DNA from: Alicyclobacillus acidiphilus NBRC 100859
Lineage (GTDB): Bacteria; Bacillota; Bacilli; Alicyclobacillales; Alicyclobacillaceae
NCBI RefSeq assembly: GCF_001544355.1
Contig: NZ_BCQI01000004.1
Location: 62,001 to 126,000, forward strand
Direction: 5' to 3'
Length of the DNA stretch: 64,000 bases
A program made the position numbers and the translations under genes. The notes under the pieces were generated by a model. That model was not told where the DNA came from. It searched no databases and saw only the letters and a list, made by a program, of their open reading frames with translations. Shown one piece after another: positions 17,572-27,151 of the stretch (its first letter is position 1; every line of letters starts with the position of its first letter).

Positions 17572-19218
17572 CTATACCAGCTTGTGCGTCAGTGAGCCCT
17601 TGTCTCTCGTGATAACAGCTGCCGCCTCAATCTCCTGTTGAAGTTCAAGACATGCCTCGACAAACGGAGAGCCGTGATCGAGTGCATTCGGGTGCAACGC
17701 CTCGTTCACCTTGTTGTCGGTATCGACGGAAAGGTGGATATCGACCGCACGCGCCAGCGACTCAAACCAGGAAAGGTCGAAGGCGTGTAGCTCCGTATGG
17801 TTGTGCAGAAGCGACGCCCGAACATGTTCATCCATGATGGTCTTGGCGACTTGATGAACCGCCCGAATCACTCCCCACAGCGCATTCGTATCGCGGCTTC
17901 GTCGAGGATATTCCTGCAGGGCGCTGTGATAAATGGTATCCATGTGTGAAATCGCCAGGTCCACTTGGTACATGAGCTCCTCGATTTCCTCCGCAGACGC
18001 GTCTGTGTTTGTCAACCCTGCGCGCAACCGTCCGATGGTCCGGAGGCATCGCGCGATGACGGAGCGAAGCCTTGCAGAAGCTGCGCGCCGCCACAGCAAC
18101 AAACTGGCTGCCAAGCCAATTGTACACCCCAGCAGCGTATCGATGAATCGAGCGCTCACCAAAGCTTGGGCTGTCATCCCAGTATTGGCCGTTTCCGCGA
18201 TCATCAATGCCAGCGGAGTGATAAAAATAGCCGCCAGTCCGTAATTCCGGGGAATCAGAAGCTCGACGACAGTTTGCAAGGCAAAAATAATGAACGCGAT
18301 CGCGATATCTGACGGATGGACATAGAAAATGGCTCCGGCGATGAGGACCCCAATGGCCGTCCCGAGTGCGCGTTGTATCGCGCGGTGGATGGTCGCCATC
18401 ACGGTTGTACCAATCAGGACCGACGCGCAGCCAATGGGCACCCAATAGGGTCGATGATTGCCAAGCAGGTACGCGATGATGGTCGACGCAAAGATGCCGA
18501 TTCCAATCCGAAGCGTGAGCGGCAGGATGATGGAATCCCTGCGAAGGGCTGTCCGCAGTCGAGTTTCGACGGACAGGCGGCGGATCGCGGTTGGCGCCGT
18601 TGGCCCGAGTACGGTTGACCCGAGCGGGTTCGATCTCGCCTGCTGATTGGCCGATTGGCGGCGGTATCGTCTGGTCAGGACCACTGTGATCGCCATGGTG
18701 ATGATCCAGGCCACGCTGCCGCCGACGAGCGCAAAGGCGACTCGGGTGCCGACGGAACCGGGATCGACCGGCATGCCCGTACCAATTGCGCAAGCCATGA
18801 TGAAGAAAAAGGGACCAGGCGGCGGAACTTTGAACGTACTGCATAGAAACATCGCCGCTGAACCGACGAACGCGAAGACGACGGCCATCAACCACGGCGA
18901 AACAGCGGAAACCGTACCAAGCCCTAGGGAGACAGCCAACCCCACCATGACGTACAGCAACCGCAGACCCAACTGCGGGATCGGCAAATTCGTCACGTAA
19001 ATGCTCGTGAAACCGCCGATTGTACAAAGCAGCCCCCACAGGGGATGTCCGATCACGCTGCATACGAACATGGGCACAAACAGGCTGAACCCAGCTCCGA
19101 GCGCGCGCCTAAAGGGATATGGAACTCGGTTGATCCTCAACATATGGCGGATCCCAATCGGATCTGGGTGCGGCGGAATGACCGATTCACGTCTCTTTTG
19201 CTCAGACTCTCTCTCCAT
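17572..19218 (-). CDS. FUSC family inner-membrane protein, probable aromatic compound efflux
   Basis: 548 residues from ATG at 19218, preceded by GGAGAGG. Two blocks of about five to six hydrophobic helices (about residues 35-190 and 240-390) are separated by a basic cytoplasmic linker, and a soluble C-terminal helical domain follows. The second block contains RPYWVPIGCASVLIGTTVMATIHRAIQRALGT, of which RPYWVPI and RALGT are the FUSC-like landmarks. Relatives such as AaeB and YccS export aromatic acids or are linked to fusaric acid resistance. Downstream MarR supports an inducible efflux operon. The substrate is unknown. Confidence 0.8.
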   Translation of the reverse strand: MERESEQKRRESVIPPHPDPIGIRHMLRINRVPYPFRRALGAGFSLFVPMFVCSVIGHPLWGLLCTIGGFTSIYVTNLPIPQLGLRLLYVMVGLAVSLGLGTVSAVSPWLMAVVFAFVGSAAMFLCSTFKVPPPGPFFFIMACAIGTGMPVDPGSVGTRVAFALVGGSVAWIITMAITVVLTRRYRRQSANQQARSNPLGSTVLGPTAPTAIRRLSVETRLRTALRRDSIILPLTLRIGIGIFASTIIAYLLGNHRPYWVPIGCASVLIGTTVMATIHRAIQRALGTAIGVLIAGAIFYVHPSDIAIAFIIFALQTVVELLIPRNYGLAAIFITPLALMIAETANTGMTAQALVSARFIDTLLGCTIGLAASLLLWRRAASARLRSVIARCLRTIGRLRAGLTNTDASAEEIEELMYQVDLAISHMDTIYHSALQEYPRRSRDTNALWGVIRAVHQVAKTIMDEHVRASLLHNHTELHAFDLSWFESLARAVDIHLSVDTDNKVNEALHPNALDHGSPFVEACLELQQEIEAAAVITRDKGSLTHKLV

Positions 19219-19558
19219 GGCAGGACCTCTCCACACGAACGATATCATTCGCACATATAGTTGCATAGCATACTATAAGCATATCACATAAATGGCTCGG
19301 AGGCCTTTTGAGTACATTGCGGTTTCAGACGCGGTCTCGATGCATGGACAATTCTCAACGTATGATAATCAGCCGATTCAGCCGTGTGATCAGTGTGCGG
19401 AGATTCATCTGGAAGCATGTGTTCGCGAGGGTGTCGAGACGGTTCGGGTGGGTCCATGAGAGGTTCGATACGCGAGACGACAAGACGAAGAGGAGGATAC
19501 CGGAGAAATCGGGACACCCATCTGCGCTTCGGGTGCCCCTGTTCGGACTCTCCGTCGA
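19219..19558. other. Gene-free stretch between the S9 peptidase and FUSC genes
   Basis: About 340 bp. Besides the candidate MarR operator, the only structure seen is a hairpin at 19511-19539 (GGGACACCC / GGGTGCCCC, one mismatch) 20 bp after the peptidase stop, without a T-tract, perhaps a weak terminator. No open frame here has a ribosome binding site or recognisable product. Confidence 0.5.
19256..19277. promoter_or_regulatory. Candidate MarR operator upstream of the FUSC-marR operon
   Basis: TATAGT and ACTATA, perfect inverted arms 10 bp apart, form a 22-bp element 38 bp before the FUSC start codon. The surrounding sequence also has flanking GATAT/ATATC symmetry. Size and place fit a MarR dimer site over the operon promoter. 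Confidence 0.4.
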
Positions 19559-21649
19559 TCACACGTTCGGTAAATGGTCGTGAATGTAGCCGAAAATGGC
19601 CTGCAAACGTTGGATGCGCAACGACGGTTTGCCGCTTCGCGACAGGCCGTGGCTGGCATCTGGAACCCGGACAAACTCGGCCTCTTTGCCTTTGTATTTC
19701 AGCCAAGTGTAGAATTGCTCGGCCTGTTCGATAGGACACCGCAGGTCTTGCTCGGAATGAATGAGCAAAATCGGCGTTTCGACGTCATCTGCATAGGCCA
19801 GCGGCGAGGATTTCCACAAACGCTCCAAATCTTGAATCCCGTCCCGCGACACTTCCATGTTGACGAAATGCGGACCAATATCGCTGCAGCCGAAGAACGA
19901 TATCCAGTTTGAGATGGAGCGTTGGGATACGGCGGCGAAAAACCGTTTGGTGTGTCCGACGAGCCAGTTCGTCATGAATCCGCCGTAGCTTCCCCCCGTC
20001 ACGGCGACGCGTGTACCGTCGAGAAACGCGTATCGATCCAGCGCGGCTTGCAGCCCGTTCAGAATGTCTTGCGCGTCTTTTTCTCCATAGTGCTGACGCA
20101 CCGCGTTCACAAACTCCTGTCCATAGCTTGTGCTGCCTCGCGGATTGACGTATACCACGGCATAGCCCTGCGCCGCGAACCACTGCATCTCATGGAACAT
20201 ATGCGTTCCATAGTGCGTGTGAGGCCCACCGTGGATTTCGAGGATGACAGGATAGGTCTTGCCTTCCGAGTACCCGATTGGCTTCATGACCCAGCCCTGG
20301 ACCCACCAGTCGTCCTCGGATTGAAACCAGAAAGATTCAGGCCGCGACAATTCGAGATTGGCGAGCAGATCTTGATTCGGTGCGTACAGCACGCGGGCGT
20401 CGGATTGGATTGGGGACGTCTCCATCGGCTCAGTCGGCCGTCGATCCCGCCGCACAAAACCCTGCTCCGGTATCTTTGCGGTGTACAGCCTGCTCGGATC
20501 GGTGAACGTGGAACACGCGGCGACGACGTGATGACCGACCACCGCAAACTGGTACGCGGAGAACGGGCCTGTGAACACGACTTCCCCATGACTGGACGAA
20601 TCAAGGGTGAAGCGAACCACGTCGACCTTTGCTTCCCGCTCCGACAACACGTAGATGGCGTGTCCATCGTTCGACCAAATGAGTTGCGCAGACGGTACAC
20701 TTGGACCTAGGTCGGTTAAGGTGTGATCGGACAGGTCGTCCGGAAAGTCTTTGGACAAGTGCCGTTCGATACGTCCTTCTGCATCGAGCAGGTACAGGTT
20801 GGCGTGTGCCGCAAATCCATAGGTCTCATAGGCGGCTTCATCCGTGGCGATGGCCGCAATCGATCCGTCGACAGGCGAACATTCGATTTGTTGAAACAGC
20901 AGACTGTCGTTGACCAAGGAGATGTCGAGCGTCTCCAAATTCAATCGGTACAGATCCGTATATTGTTGCGCGAGATCGTCGTCTCGGCCGCGTAAAAAGT
21001 ACAGGGTCTTGCCATCGGCGGCTATCGAGTACGAATGGATATCGTCCGGTTCAGCGGTCAGTTGTCGAACCGCTTTGGTCGCTAGGTCGATTTCGACGAG
21101 TTGCGCGCGTTCGTGGTTGGATAGACCTTCCCCGTCCCGCTTGTAATACAGCCGGCGATAACGCTTGCTGTTCTTCTTCCACGCCTCAGCCCGCTTCGAC
21201 AGCTCGGCCTTTTGGTTCTCGAACGTCGCCTTCGTGTCGATGAATTCGAGTTGTTTGTCTTCTGAGACTTGCGCCAAGGCAAACAGCTTCGTGCCGTCCG
21301 CCGACCAGGCAGGAGCCGACGCGCCGCCCACCAGCGTGGTCAGGCGCTGCGCTTCACCGCCGTCGCTCGGCATCACCCATATTTGACTGCCAAGTTGATC
21401 TTTTCGCACAAATGCGACGCGGCGTCCGTCGGGAGACCAACACGCTTGATGATTGCGATCACCGTTGGTTGCAAACGGTATGACCTGTGCACTGTCGAGG
21501 TTCATCTTGTACAACTCGGTGCGATAGGTATCTTCGGCGGCAGAACACGTCTGCAACTCGAACAACAGCGTGTTGCCGCTTGGAGATGGGGCAAGTCTGC
21601 CGACAAGTTGAAATAGCGCGAAATCTTCTACATCAATAGGTCGTTTCAT
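19559..21649 (-). CDS. S9 family serine peptidase (prolyl oligopeptidase / acylaminoacyl peptidase type)
   Basis: 696 residues. An N-terminal beta-propeller of about 400 residues has repeated WSPDG-like blades (CWSPDGRRVAFV, AWSADGTKLFAL, IWSNDGHAIYVL). The C-terminal alpha/beta hydrolase domain contains NPRGSTSYGQEF, the nucleophile GGSYGGFMTNW, the acid in HSEQDLRCP and the His in DASHGLSRSG. No signal peptide, so it is intracellular. Members cleave short peptides or N-acylated residues, serving peptide turnover. The gene is a single unit; a near-perfect 18-bp palindrome at 21680-21697 sits 30 bp upstream of the start. Confidence 0.9.
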   Translation of the reverse strand: MKRPIDVEDFALFQLVGRLAPSPSGNTLLFELQTCSAAEDTYRTELYKMNLDSAQVIPFATNGDRNHQACWSPDGRRVAFVRKDQLGSQIWVMPSDGGEAQRLTTLVGGASAPAWSADGTKLFALAQVSEDKQLEFIDTKATFENQKAELSKRAEAWKKNSKRYRRLYYKRDGEGLSNHERAQLVEIDLATKAVRQLTAEPDDIHSYSIAADGKTLYFLRGRDDDLAQQYTDLYRLNLETLDISLVNDSLLFQQIECSPVDGSIAAIATDEAAYETYGFAAHANLYLLDAEGRIERHLSKDFPDDLSDHTLTDLGPSVPSAQLIWSNDGHAIYVLSEREAKVDVVRFTLDSSSHGEVVFTGPFSAYQFAVVGHHVVAACSTFTDPSRLYTAKIPEQGFVRRDRRPTEPMETSPIQSDARVLYAPNQDLLANLELSRPESFWFQSEDDWWVQGWVMKPIGYSEGKTYPVILEIHGGPHTHYGTHMFHEMQWFAAQGYAVVYVNPRGSTSYGQEFVNAVRQHYGEKDAQDILNGLQAALDRYAFLDGTRVAVTGGSYGGFMTNWLVGHTKRFFAAVSQRSISNWISFFGCSDIGPHFVNMEVSRDGIQDLERLWKSSPLAYADDVETPILLIHSEQDLRCPIEQAEQFYTWLKYKGKEAEFVRVPDASHGLSRSGKPSLRIQRLQAIFGYIHDHLPNV

Positions 21650-21804
21650 ATAGGCTCTCTTCGAGGTCGTTCGAAATGTGTCACGGGATCCTGTGACGCT
21701 GTTCGGACTCGCTCTTCGTACTCCCTTCCGCTCGTCTGAGATGGCAAAACAACCACGTGAATCGGCCGTTTGAATACATATTTCGAGATGAACCCGCGAG
21801 AATC

Positions 21805-22044
21805 CTATACATGAAATTTTCTCGTTTTTGAATTTAACCGATCCGTGAGAAGTTGGGAGTCAAGATAATCACGTGGACTAATCGTGGGGGTAGTTACGGT
21901 GCTTTCGGCAGCAAAGGTGAGAAAGAGCCGTTTCGGCTTTCCGTATTGCGCGATGACACTGTTCTTGGACATTCCGTGTCGTTCGACGCAATGCACTGAG
22001 GTAAGTTCCTGTAACAACTCCTTGCAGATAGGGCATGTGACCAC
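21805..22044 (-). CDS. Small putative zinc-finger protein, function unknown
   Basis: 79 residues, GTG start with GGAGGGGG 8 nt upstream. It starts VTCPICKELLQEL and continues HCVERHGMSKNSVIAQYGKPKRL, a C-x2-C and H-x4-H layout followed by a short basic helix. This resembles the Ros/MucR-like single zinc fingers found in small DNA-binding proteins and near HNH nucleases, though the Cys-His spacing (about 11) and the tail are its own. The C-terminal 35 residues are polar and without known motifs. It is a lone gene between the S9 peptidase and the EAL-GGDEF gene. The DNA-binding role is inferred. Confidence 0.6.
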   Translation of the reverse strand: MVTCPICKELLQELTSVHCVERHGMSKNSVIAQYGKPKRLFLTFAAESTVTTPTISPRDYLDSQLLTDRLNSKTRKFHV

Positions 22045-22201
22045 CTAGCATTCCCCCTCCATCGCCGCAGCGAGTGTGGTTAAAGATAGGAACATCGTGA
22101 TGGCGCGACATATGTTGTATATATCTCTAGTTTACCGAAAATATCGAAGAAGATGTACTGAATATTTGTAAAGAATTGATGACACAGACTTCATGCGCTG
22201 T

Positions 22202-24490
22202 TTACACGCTCTGAGAGCTGACCATGTCGGCGTAGACGCCAAACACGATGGAACTTTGGCTCTCCCGTTTCGCTTCGCGCTTGAGAACGCCGGCGCAGGC
22301 CGCGATGGATTCCTGTGAGATCTCCGAAAACGGCGGATCGCAGCGCAGGACAGAGAGCGAAATCGTCAAACCATCGACTTCCATGACGTTGCCTTCCCTG
22401 TCGCGGACAGTCCACGATCCGTTCTCCGGCATGGGAAACGCGTTTTCGAATTCGGTGTGGAATGTTGACCGAATGGTCTTTGCCAGATCATATGCGTTCT
22501 CAGACGTCGTGATCACGATAAAATCGTCACCTCCGATATGACCAATAAATCTGTCGGCCTCCGGCAGCATGGCGACACTCTTGCGAAGTGCTTCCGACAA
22601 TGCGCGAATCGCGTGATCGCCTTTTTGGAAGCCAAACGCGTCGTTGAACCATTTGAAGTGATCGAGATCGGCATAGATGACGGAAAAGGCCTTTGCTTCG
22701 GACAGACGCTTGGACAATTCGATGGTGATACGGCGGTTCCCGGGCAATCCTGTGAGTGGATTTGCGTCTCTCGCGAGTTCCATTTGTAAATTTGTCAAAG
22801 AATTGAGAATCATTTGGACCGTCAGACCACCGTGCAATCGTCCCTCGTTTGTTACGATGATGAGATCGTAGAGTTGTTCAGCGCTGCGCCCCATGGAAAG
22901 GACGGATGAGTTTTCCAACGAGACGGACTTGTCCAGGATCAGCGGATGCCTGTCCATGACCTGGCTGATTGGACGATTCCAAAACAAGGACACGCCGTAT
23001 TTGGTCGCGAGTCGTCTGAACAGTTTTTCCCGCATGACGAGTCCAATCGGGCGATTGTTTTCGGTGATGACGATGCCTGTGACGTGTTCATTCTGATGGA
23101 AGTATGTGACAATTTCGCGTGCTTCGACATCGGCTGTGAAGGTGGTCACGGGCTTGGCGATGTCGCCCACTGTCGTGAAGGTGCTCTGCGGCCGCGCATT
23201 ACTGGTCGAGACGCGCAACGCTTCCCGCAGCAATCCGGAGACAGGCTGCAAATTTTGCGCTGGGCGCCCCAACAAGTATCCTTGTGCGTAAGGAACACCA
23301 AGGTGCAGCACCTGCGTCAACTCCTCGGACGTTTCAATGCCCTCCGCAATGACCTTGCATTCGCATGCCATCGCGGCCTGGCACAAGGCTTCGACCAGCT
23401 TCTGCCGCAACTTGTCCTCGTGGATATTTTGGATCAGGCTGCGATCGATCTTGATAAAATCCGGCTTGATCGACACGATGCTTTGCAAACTCGAGTACCC
23501 TGCCCCGGCGTCGTCGATGGCAATCAAGTATCCCGCGTTTCGATATTGATTCAGGATCTGGTTGAACTGATCAAAATCTTCGATGGATCTGCGCTCGGAA
23601 ATCTCGAGAACGATGTTGTGCGGCTCGAGTCCCCGACCTTCGAGCACGAACCGGAGCCGATCCAGGACAAAATCTTCCTCGGTGAACATCGAAGCGTTGA
23701 TATTGAGGAACAATTTGAGGTTCGGAACCTCCGGCTGAAAATAGGTCATGGCTTTCTCCAGCGCGACTTCCTCAAGCGCGTGCAGTTGACCGACCTGTTC
23801 CGCGAAATCGAACAGCCGCAGCGGCGTCGCAAACACGCTTCCGATGGGACCGCGCGACAAGGCTTCATATCCATATGCCTCTCCCGTCCACAGCGATACA
23901 ATCGGTTGATACACGCTCTCGATGCGCTGGTTTTGGATGATGTCGCGCAGTTCAGCTTGCCGACCGCGACGAATGGGGTCGTTATGCTGATTGGATTGCA
24001 CAATTGCGTCGACCAGCGCGTCGTAGTAGATGTCGCGAAATGGACGATCCGTTTCCGGGCGGATAACCCCTGTGCCGAACCGCAGTTCGATGAGATTGGA
24101 AAGCTGCGGCACCGCTCGTTCGAAATCGCCGGACAAAGTCGACGAAAGACTGGTGGTTGCGTCGTACAGCAATGTCGACAGGCGTCCATGGCCAAGCGGG
24201 AATTTCACGAGGATGAACGTCGAATTGGAAATGGTCTCGTGACTGATGATCGCGCATCCTGCCAGAGAACGGAGCGTGGCCAGACGAGACTCGATGAGTT
24301 GCATGATGTGCTGTACAGATGATTTGCCAAATTGGGTTTGGATCTTGGCGAGTGACGGAATGTCGAAGTGAATGAGTCCCAACGGATCCTTGATGCGGCT
24401 CTCAGAGTTCCCATAATCTCGCGTCAAGTGCATTCGTAGTGAATCCAATACGGGATATATGCGATGGTGTAGGAATCTGCGACCTTCCAT
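22202..24490 (-). CDS. EAL - CBS pair - GGDEF cyclic-di-GMP signalling protein
   Basis: 762 residues, ATG with GGAGG 8 nt upstream. An N-terminal region (1-170) resembles a degenerate GGDEF fold. An EAL domain follows (about 185-430) with EAL at 209-211, NINAS, LEISER, DDAGAGYSS, KIDRSLI and AEGIET, all the residues expected of an active phosphodiesterase. Two CBS motifs occupy about 440-570. The C-terminal GGDEF domain has DLDHFKWFNDAFG and the signature GGDDF at 653-657, where Asp replaces the canonical Glu, so cyclase activity is possible but uncertain. No membrane segment: a soluble protein, probably regulated by nucleotide binding to the CBS pair. Confidence 0.9.
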   Translation of the reverse strand: MEGRRFLHHRIYPVLDSLRMHLTRDYGNSESRIKDPLGLIHFDIPSLAKIQTQFGKSSVQHIMQLIESRLATLRSLAGCAIISHETISNSTFILVKFPLGHGRLSTLLYDATTSLSSTLSGDFERAVPQLSNLIELRFGTGVIRPETDRPFRDIYYDALVDAIVQSNQHNDPIRRGRQAELRDIIQNQRIESVYQPIVSLWTGEAYGYEALSRGPIGSVFATPLRLFDFAEQVGQLHALEEVALEKAMTYFQPEVPNLKLFLNINASMFTEEDFVLDRLRFVLEGRGLEPHNIVLEISERRSIEDFDQFNQILNQYRNAGYLIAIDDAGAGYSSLQSIVSIKPDFIKIDRSLIQNIHEDKLRQKLVEALCQAAMACECKVIAEGIETSEELTQVLHLGVPYAQGYLLGRPAQNLQPVSGLLREALRVSTSNARPQSTFTTVGDIAKPVTTFTADVEAREIVTYFHQNEHVTGIVITENNRPIGLVMREKLFRRLATKYGVSLFWNRPISQVMDRHPLILDKSVSLENSSVLSMGRSAEQLYDLIIVTNEGRLHGGLTVQMILNSLTNLQMELARDANPLTGLPGNRRITIELSKRLSEAKAFSVIYADLDHFKWFNDAFGFQKGDHAIRALSEALRKSVAMLPEADRFIGHIGGDDFIVITTSENAYDLAKTIRSTFHTEFENAFPMPENGSWTVRDREGNVMEVDGLTISLSVLRCDPPFSEISQESIAACAGVLKREAKRESQSSIVFGVYADMVSSQSV

Positions 24491-24589
24491 GCCACTCGCC
24501 TCCTCTGTTCCAACGTGAGGATTGTAGCGAATATGTGTAAAAATCCTGTCAACGTTTTGATAAGATTTGATGAGAATCGGGAGAATTCG

Positions 24590-25954
24590 TCAATGGATTT
24601 GGCGCAGGCGTTCGACGATCCGCTCAAGCTGCATTCCTCTCGACGCTTTCACAAGCACCGTGGCTCCAACTGGCACCAAGTTTGCGGCTTCGTCGATGGC
24701 TGCTTCCACCGTGGCGATGTGCCGAACCGCGGACATGCCAGCCGACCGCGCCGCGTCCGCGATCCACTGCGACATCTCGCCAACGGCGATGAGACCTTCG
24801 ATCCCGAGCTTCGCCACAAATGCTCCAACTTCTCGGTGCCCCGCTTCCGACTCGGAGCCGAGTTCAAACATATCGCCAAGAATCGCGATCCGATTCGAGG
24901 AAGCGAGGTGCGCTAGCACGTCCAAACTCGCTTTCGTCGATGCCGGACTCGCATTGTAGCAATCGTCGATAATGCGTATTGAACCGTTCTCGATGATGTT
25001 CAGGCGGCCAGCCGTCGCGGTGAGCTCTCGCAGCGCTTCGACCGATTGCGCAAGCTGCAATCCGGCTCGAATACCGACGGCAATCGCCGCCAACGCGTTG
25101 ACGACGTTGTGCGTGCCAAAGGTCGGGATGAAGGCCGCAGCCGCTTCTCCCTCCGCGTGCACGACGAATGTCATGCCTTGACTGGTCCATTCAACGTCCG
25201 TCGCCCGAACGTCCGATCCTTCACCAAGCCCGTACCACGTGATGGGCGCGGCTGACTTTGAGGCGATCCGGCGCAGCCAAGGGTCGTCTCCGTTCAAGAT
25301 GGCGTGGCCGTCACTTGGCAGCGACTCCAACAGTTCGCCTTTCGCCTGCGCGATACCCGCTTGACTGCCGAGCAATTCGATATGGCTTTGGCCGATGTTC
25401 GTGATCACGCCGATGGTTGGCGTCGCGATCTCGCACAAGGCCTGAATTTGTCCAAACCCGCGCATCCCCATCTCCAGGACGATGGAACGATGTTGAGGCA
25501 AACGCTGTAGTATAGTGAGTGGTAAGCCCAATTCGGTGTTGCGGTTTCCTTCTGTGTACAGACAGTCGCCGCTTTTGGCGAGAACCGCAGCGACCATTTG
25601 TTTGGTTGTCGTCTTGCCGTTGCTGCCGGTGATGCCCACAACGGGGCCGGCAAACGCTTGACGTTCGGCGATAGCTAGCAGTTGAATGGAGCGTAGCGGA
25701 TCTTCGACGCGAATCAGCGGTCCGCGGGTCGTCTTGACGTCCCGGCTGACAATCGCTACACTTGCTCCGCGTTCGAAGGCTTCGTCCACAAACGCGTTGC
25801 CATCGACTCGCTGGCCGATAAACGCCACGAAGGCATCTCCTGGCTGAATGATCCGGTGATCGATGCAGATGCCAGTCACTTCGCGCGTTTGGTCGCCGGA
25901 GACGTACAGATGCGGAATCCGGCTGCTCAGTTCTTGAACGGTGATGGGCGTCAT
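24590..25954 (-). CDS. murF: UDP-N-acetylmuramoyl-tripeptide--D-alanyl-D-alanine ligase
   Basis: 454 residues from ATG at 25954 (MTPITVQELS); the longer open frame overlaps the divergent ddl gene and is rejected. Mur ligase features: the P-loop GITGSNGKTTTKQM, EMGMRGFGQI, NADDP-like LNGDDPWL, FGTHNVVNALAAIA and DDCYNASPAS. It adds D-Ala-D-Ala to the UDP-MurNAc-tripeptide in the cytoplasm, completing the pentapeptide precursor. ddl, which makes the dipeptide substrate, lies divergently 56 bp away, so the two may share a control region. In many Bacilli these genes are co-directional. Confidence 0.93.
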   Translation of the reverse strand: MTPITVQELSSRIPHLYVSGDQTREVTGICIDHRIIQPGDAFVAFIGQRVDGNAFVDEAFERGASVAIVSRDVKTTRGPLIRVEDPLRSIQLLAIAERQAFAGPVVGITGSNGKTTTKQMVAAVLAKSGDCLYTEGNRNTELGLPLTILQRLPQHRSIVLEMGMRGFGQIQALCEIATPTIGVITNIGQSHIELLGSQAGIAQAKGELLESLPSDGHAILNGDDPWLRRIASKSAAPITWYGLGEGSDVRATDVEWTSQGMTFVVHAEGEAAAAFIPTFGTHNVVNALAAIAVGIRAGLQLAQSVEALRELTATAGRLNIIENGSIRIIDDCYNASPASTKASLDVLAHLASSNRIAILGDMFELGSESEAGHREVGAFVAKLGIEGLIAVGEMSQWIADAARSAGMSAVRHIATVEAAIDEAANLVPVGATVLVKASRGMQLERIVERLRQIH

Positions 25955-26010
25955 TGGCTTTCCCGTTCCTTTCTCTATCTCACATGATTTGTTTAAAGGA
26001 GTTGCGTTCG

Positions 26011-27150
26011 GTGCAAAACAAGCGGATTCGAGTTGGTGTGATTTTCGGTGGGCGATCCGGGGAACACGAAGTGTCCCTGCAATCGGCAAAGTCTGTCATG
26101 GAAGCACTGAACCCACATCATTATAGCATTGTGCCCATTGGAATTTCGAAAGACGGCGTATGGCATGTCGGCAAACATGCGATGAAAGCCTTGGAAGAAG
26201 GACATGTGACGACGTCCGCGCTGCCAAGCGGCAAGGCTAGTTATATCAACAAATCGGTTGGCGGCTTGACGCCCATTCAATCAACCAAGTCCCAGGACGT
26301 GCTGCCGCCGTCGCTGGCAGGCGAAATCGACGTCGTGATTCCTGTCATGCATGGCACATTCGGCGAAGACGGCGCCATCCAAGGATTGCTCGAGCTGCTC
26401 AACGTCGCCTACGTCGGAGCGGGCGTGCTGGCGTCGGCAGTTGGCCTCGACAAGATCGTGATGAAGCAGGTGTTCGGCGCGGTCGGGATTCCGCAAGTCA
26501 ATTATGTCGCGTGCACGCGAAAGGAATTGGAGCAGCATCGCGACAGCGTGATCGAAAAAATCGAGGGCAATTTGACGTATCCGGTCTTCGTCAAACCGGC
26601 AAACCTTGGATCGAGCGTGGGAATTTCCAAGGCGAAATCGCGTGCCGATCTCGACAAGGGGCTGACCTTGGCGGCGCGGTACGACCGAAAGATCATTGTC
26701 GAACAAGGCTTGGACGTGCGCGAGATTGAGGTGGCAGTCCTCGGCAACGATGTTCCGCAAGTGTCTGTCGCGGGCGAAATCATACCGTCGAACGAGTTTT
26801 ACGACTACAGCGCCAAGTACGTGGGCGGAACGTCGAAGTTGATCATTCCGGCGGAAGTGACGGACGGACAGCGGGCCGAGATCGAACATTACGCCGTGCA
26901 GGCGTTCCAGGCCATCGATTGTGCAGGATTGGCCCGCGTGGACTTCTTCATTGAAAAGTCGACGGGGAAAGTGCTTGTCAACGAGATCAATACCATGCCC
27001 GGCTTTACCCGTTACAGCATGTATCCGAAGCTGTGGGAAGCGAGCGGCATGTCGTACAGTGCGTTGTTGGATCATTTGATTCAACTTGCTCTGGAACGAC
27101 AGGAGGAGCGGGAGCGGACGGTTCGAACCTTTGAGTTGGAAGAGGACTGA
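26011..27150 (+). CDS. ddl: D-alanine--D-alanine ligase
   Basis: 379 residues from a GTG at 26011, chosen because AAAGGAG stands 9 nt upstream; the frame extends further but would start inside murF. ATP-grasp signatures: [48 protein letters not shown] and the terminal [10 protein letters not shown]. It joins two D-alanines for peptidoglycan precursor synthesis, which murF uses. The size is within the usual range for Firmicutes. It ends 1 bp before the convergent SDR gene, leaving no room for a terminator. Confidence 0.94.
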   Translation: MQNKRIRVGVIFGGRSGEHEVSLQSAKSVMEALNPHHYSIVPIGISKDGVWHVGKHAMKALEEGHVTTSALPSGKASYINKSVGGLTPIQSTKSQDVLPPSLAGEIDVVIPVMHGTFGEDGAIQGLLELLNVAYVGAGVLASAVGLDKIVMKQVFGAVGIPQVNYVACTRKELEQHRDSVIEKIEGNLTYPVFVKPANLGSSVGISKAKSRADLDKGLTLAARYDRKIIVEQGLDVREIEVAVLGNDVPQVSVAGEIIPSNEFYDYSAKYVGGTSKLIIPAEVTDGQRAEIEHYAVQAFQAIDCAGLARVDFFIEKSTGKVLVNEINTMPGFTRYSMYPKLWEASGMSYSALLDHLIQLALERQEERERTVRTFELEED

Positions 27151-27151
27151 A

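Noticed and set aside
22946-24322. 458-codon plus-strand frame inside the EAL-GGDEF gene
   Set aside because: Antisense shadow rich in Arg, Gln and His, with no domain, while the minus-strand product has intact EAL and GGDEF motifs.
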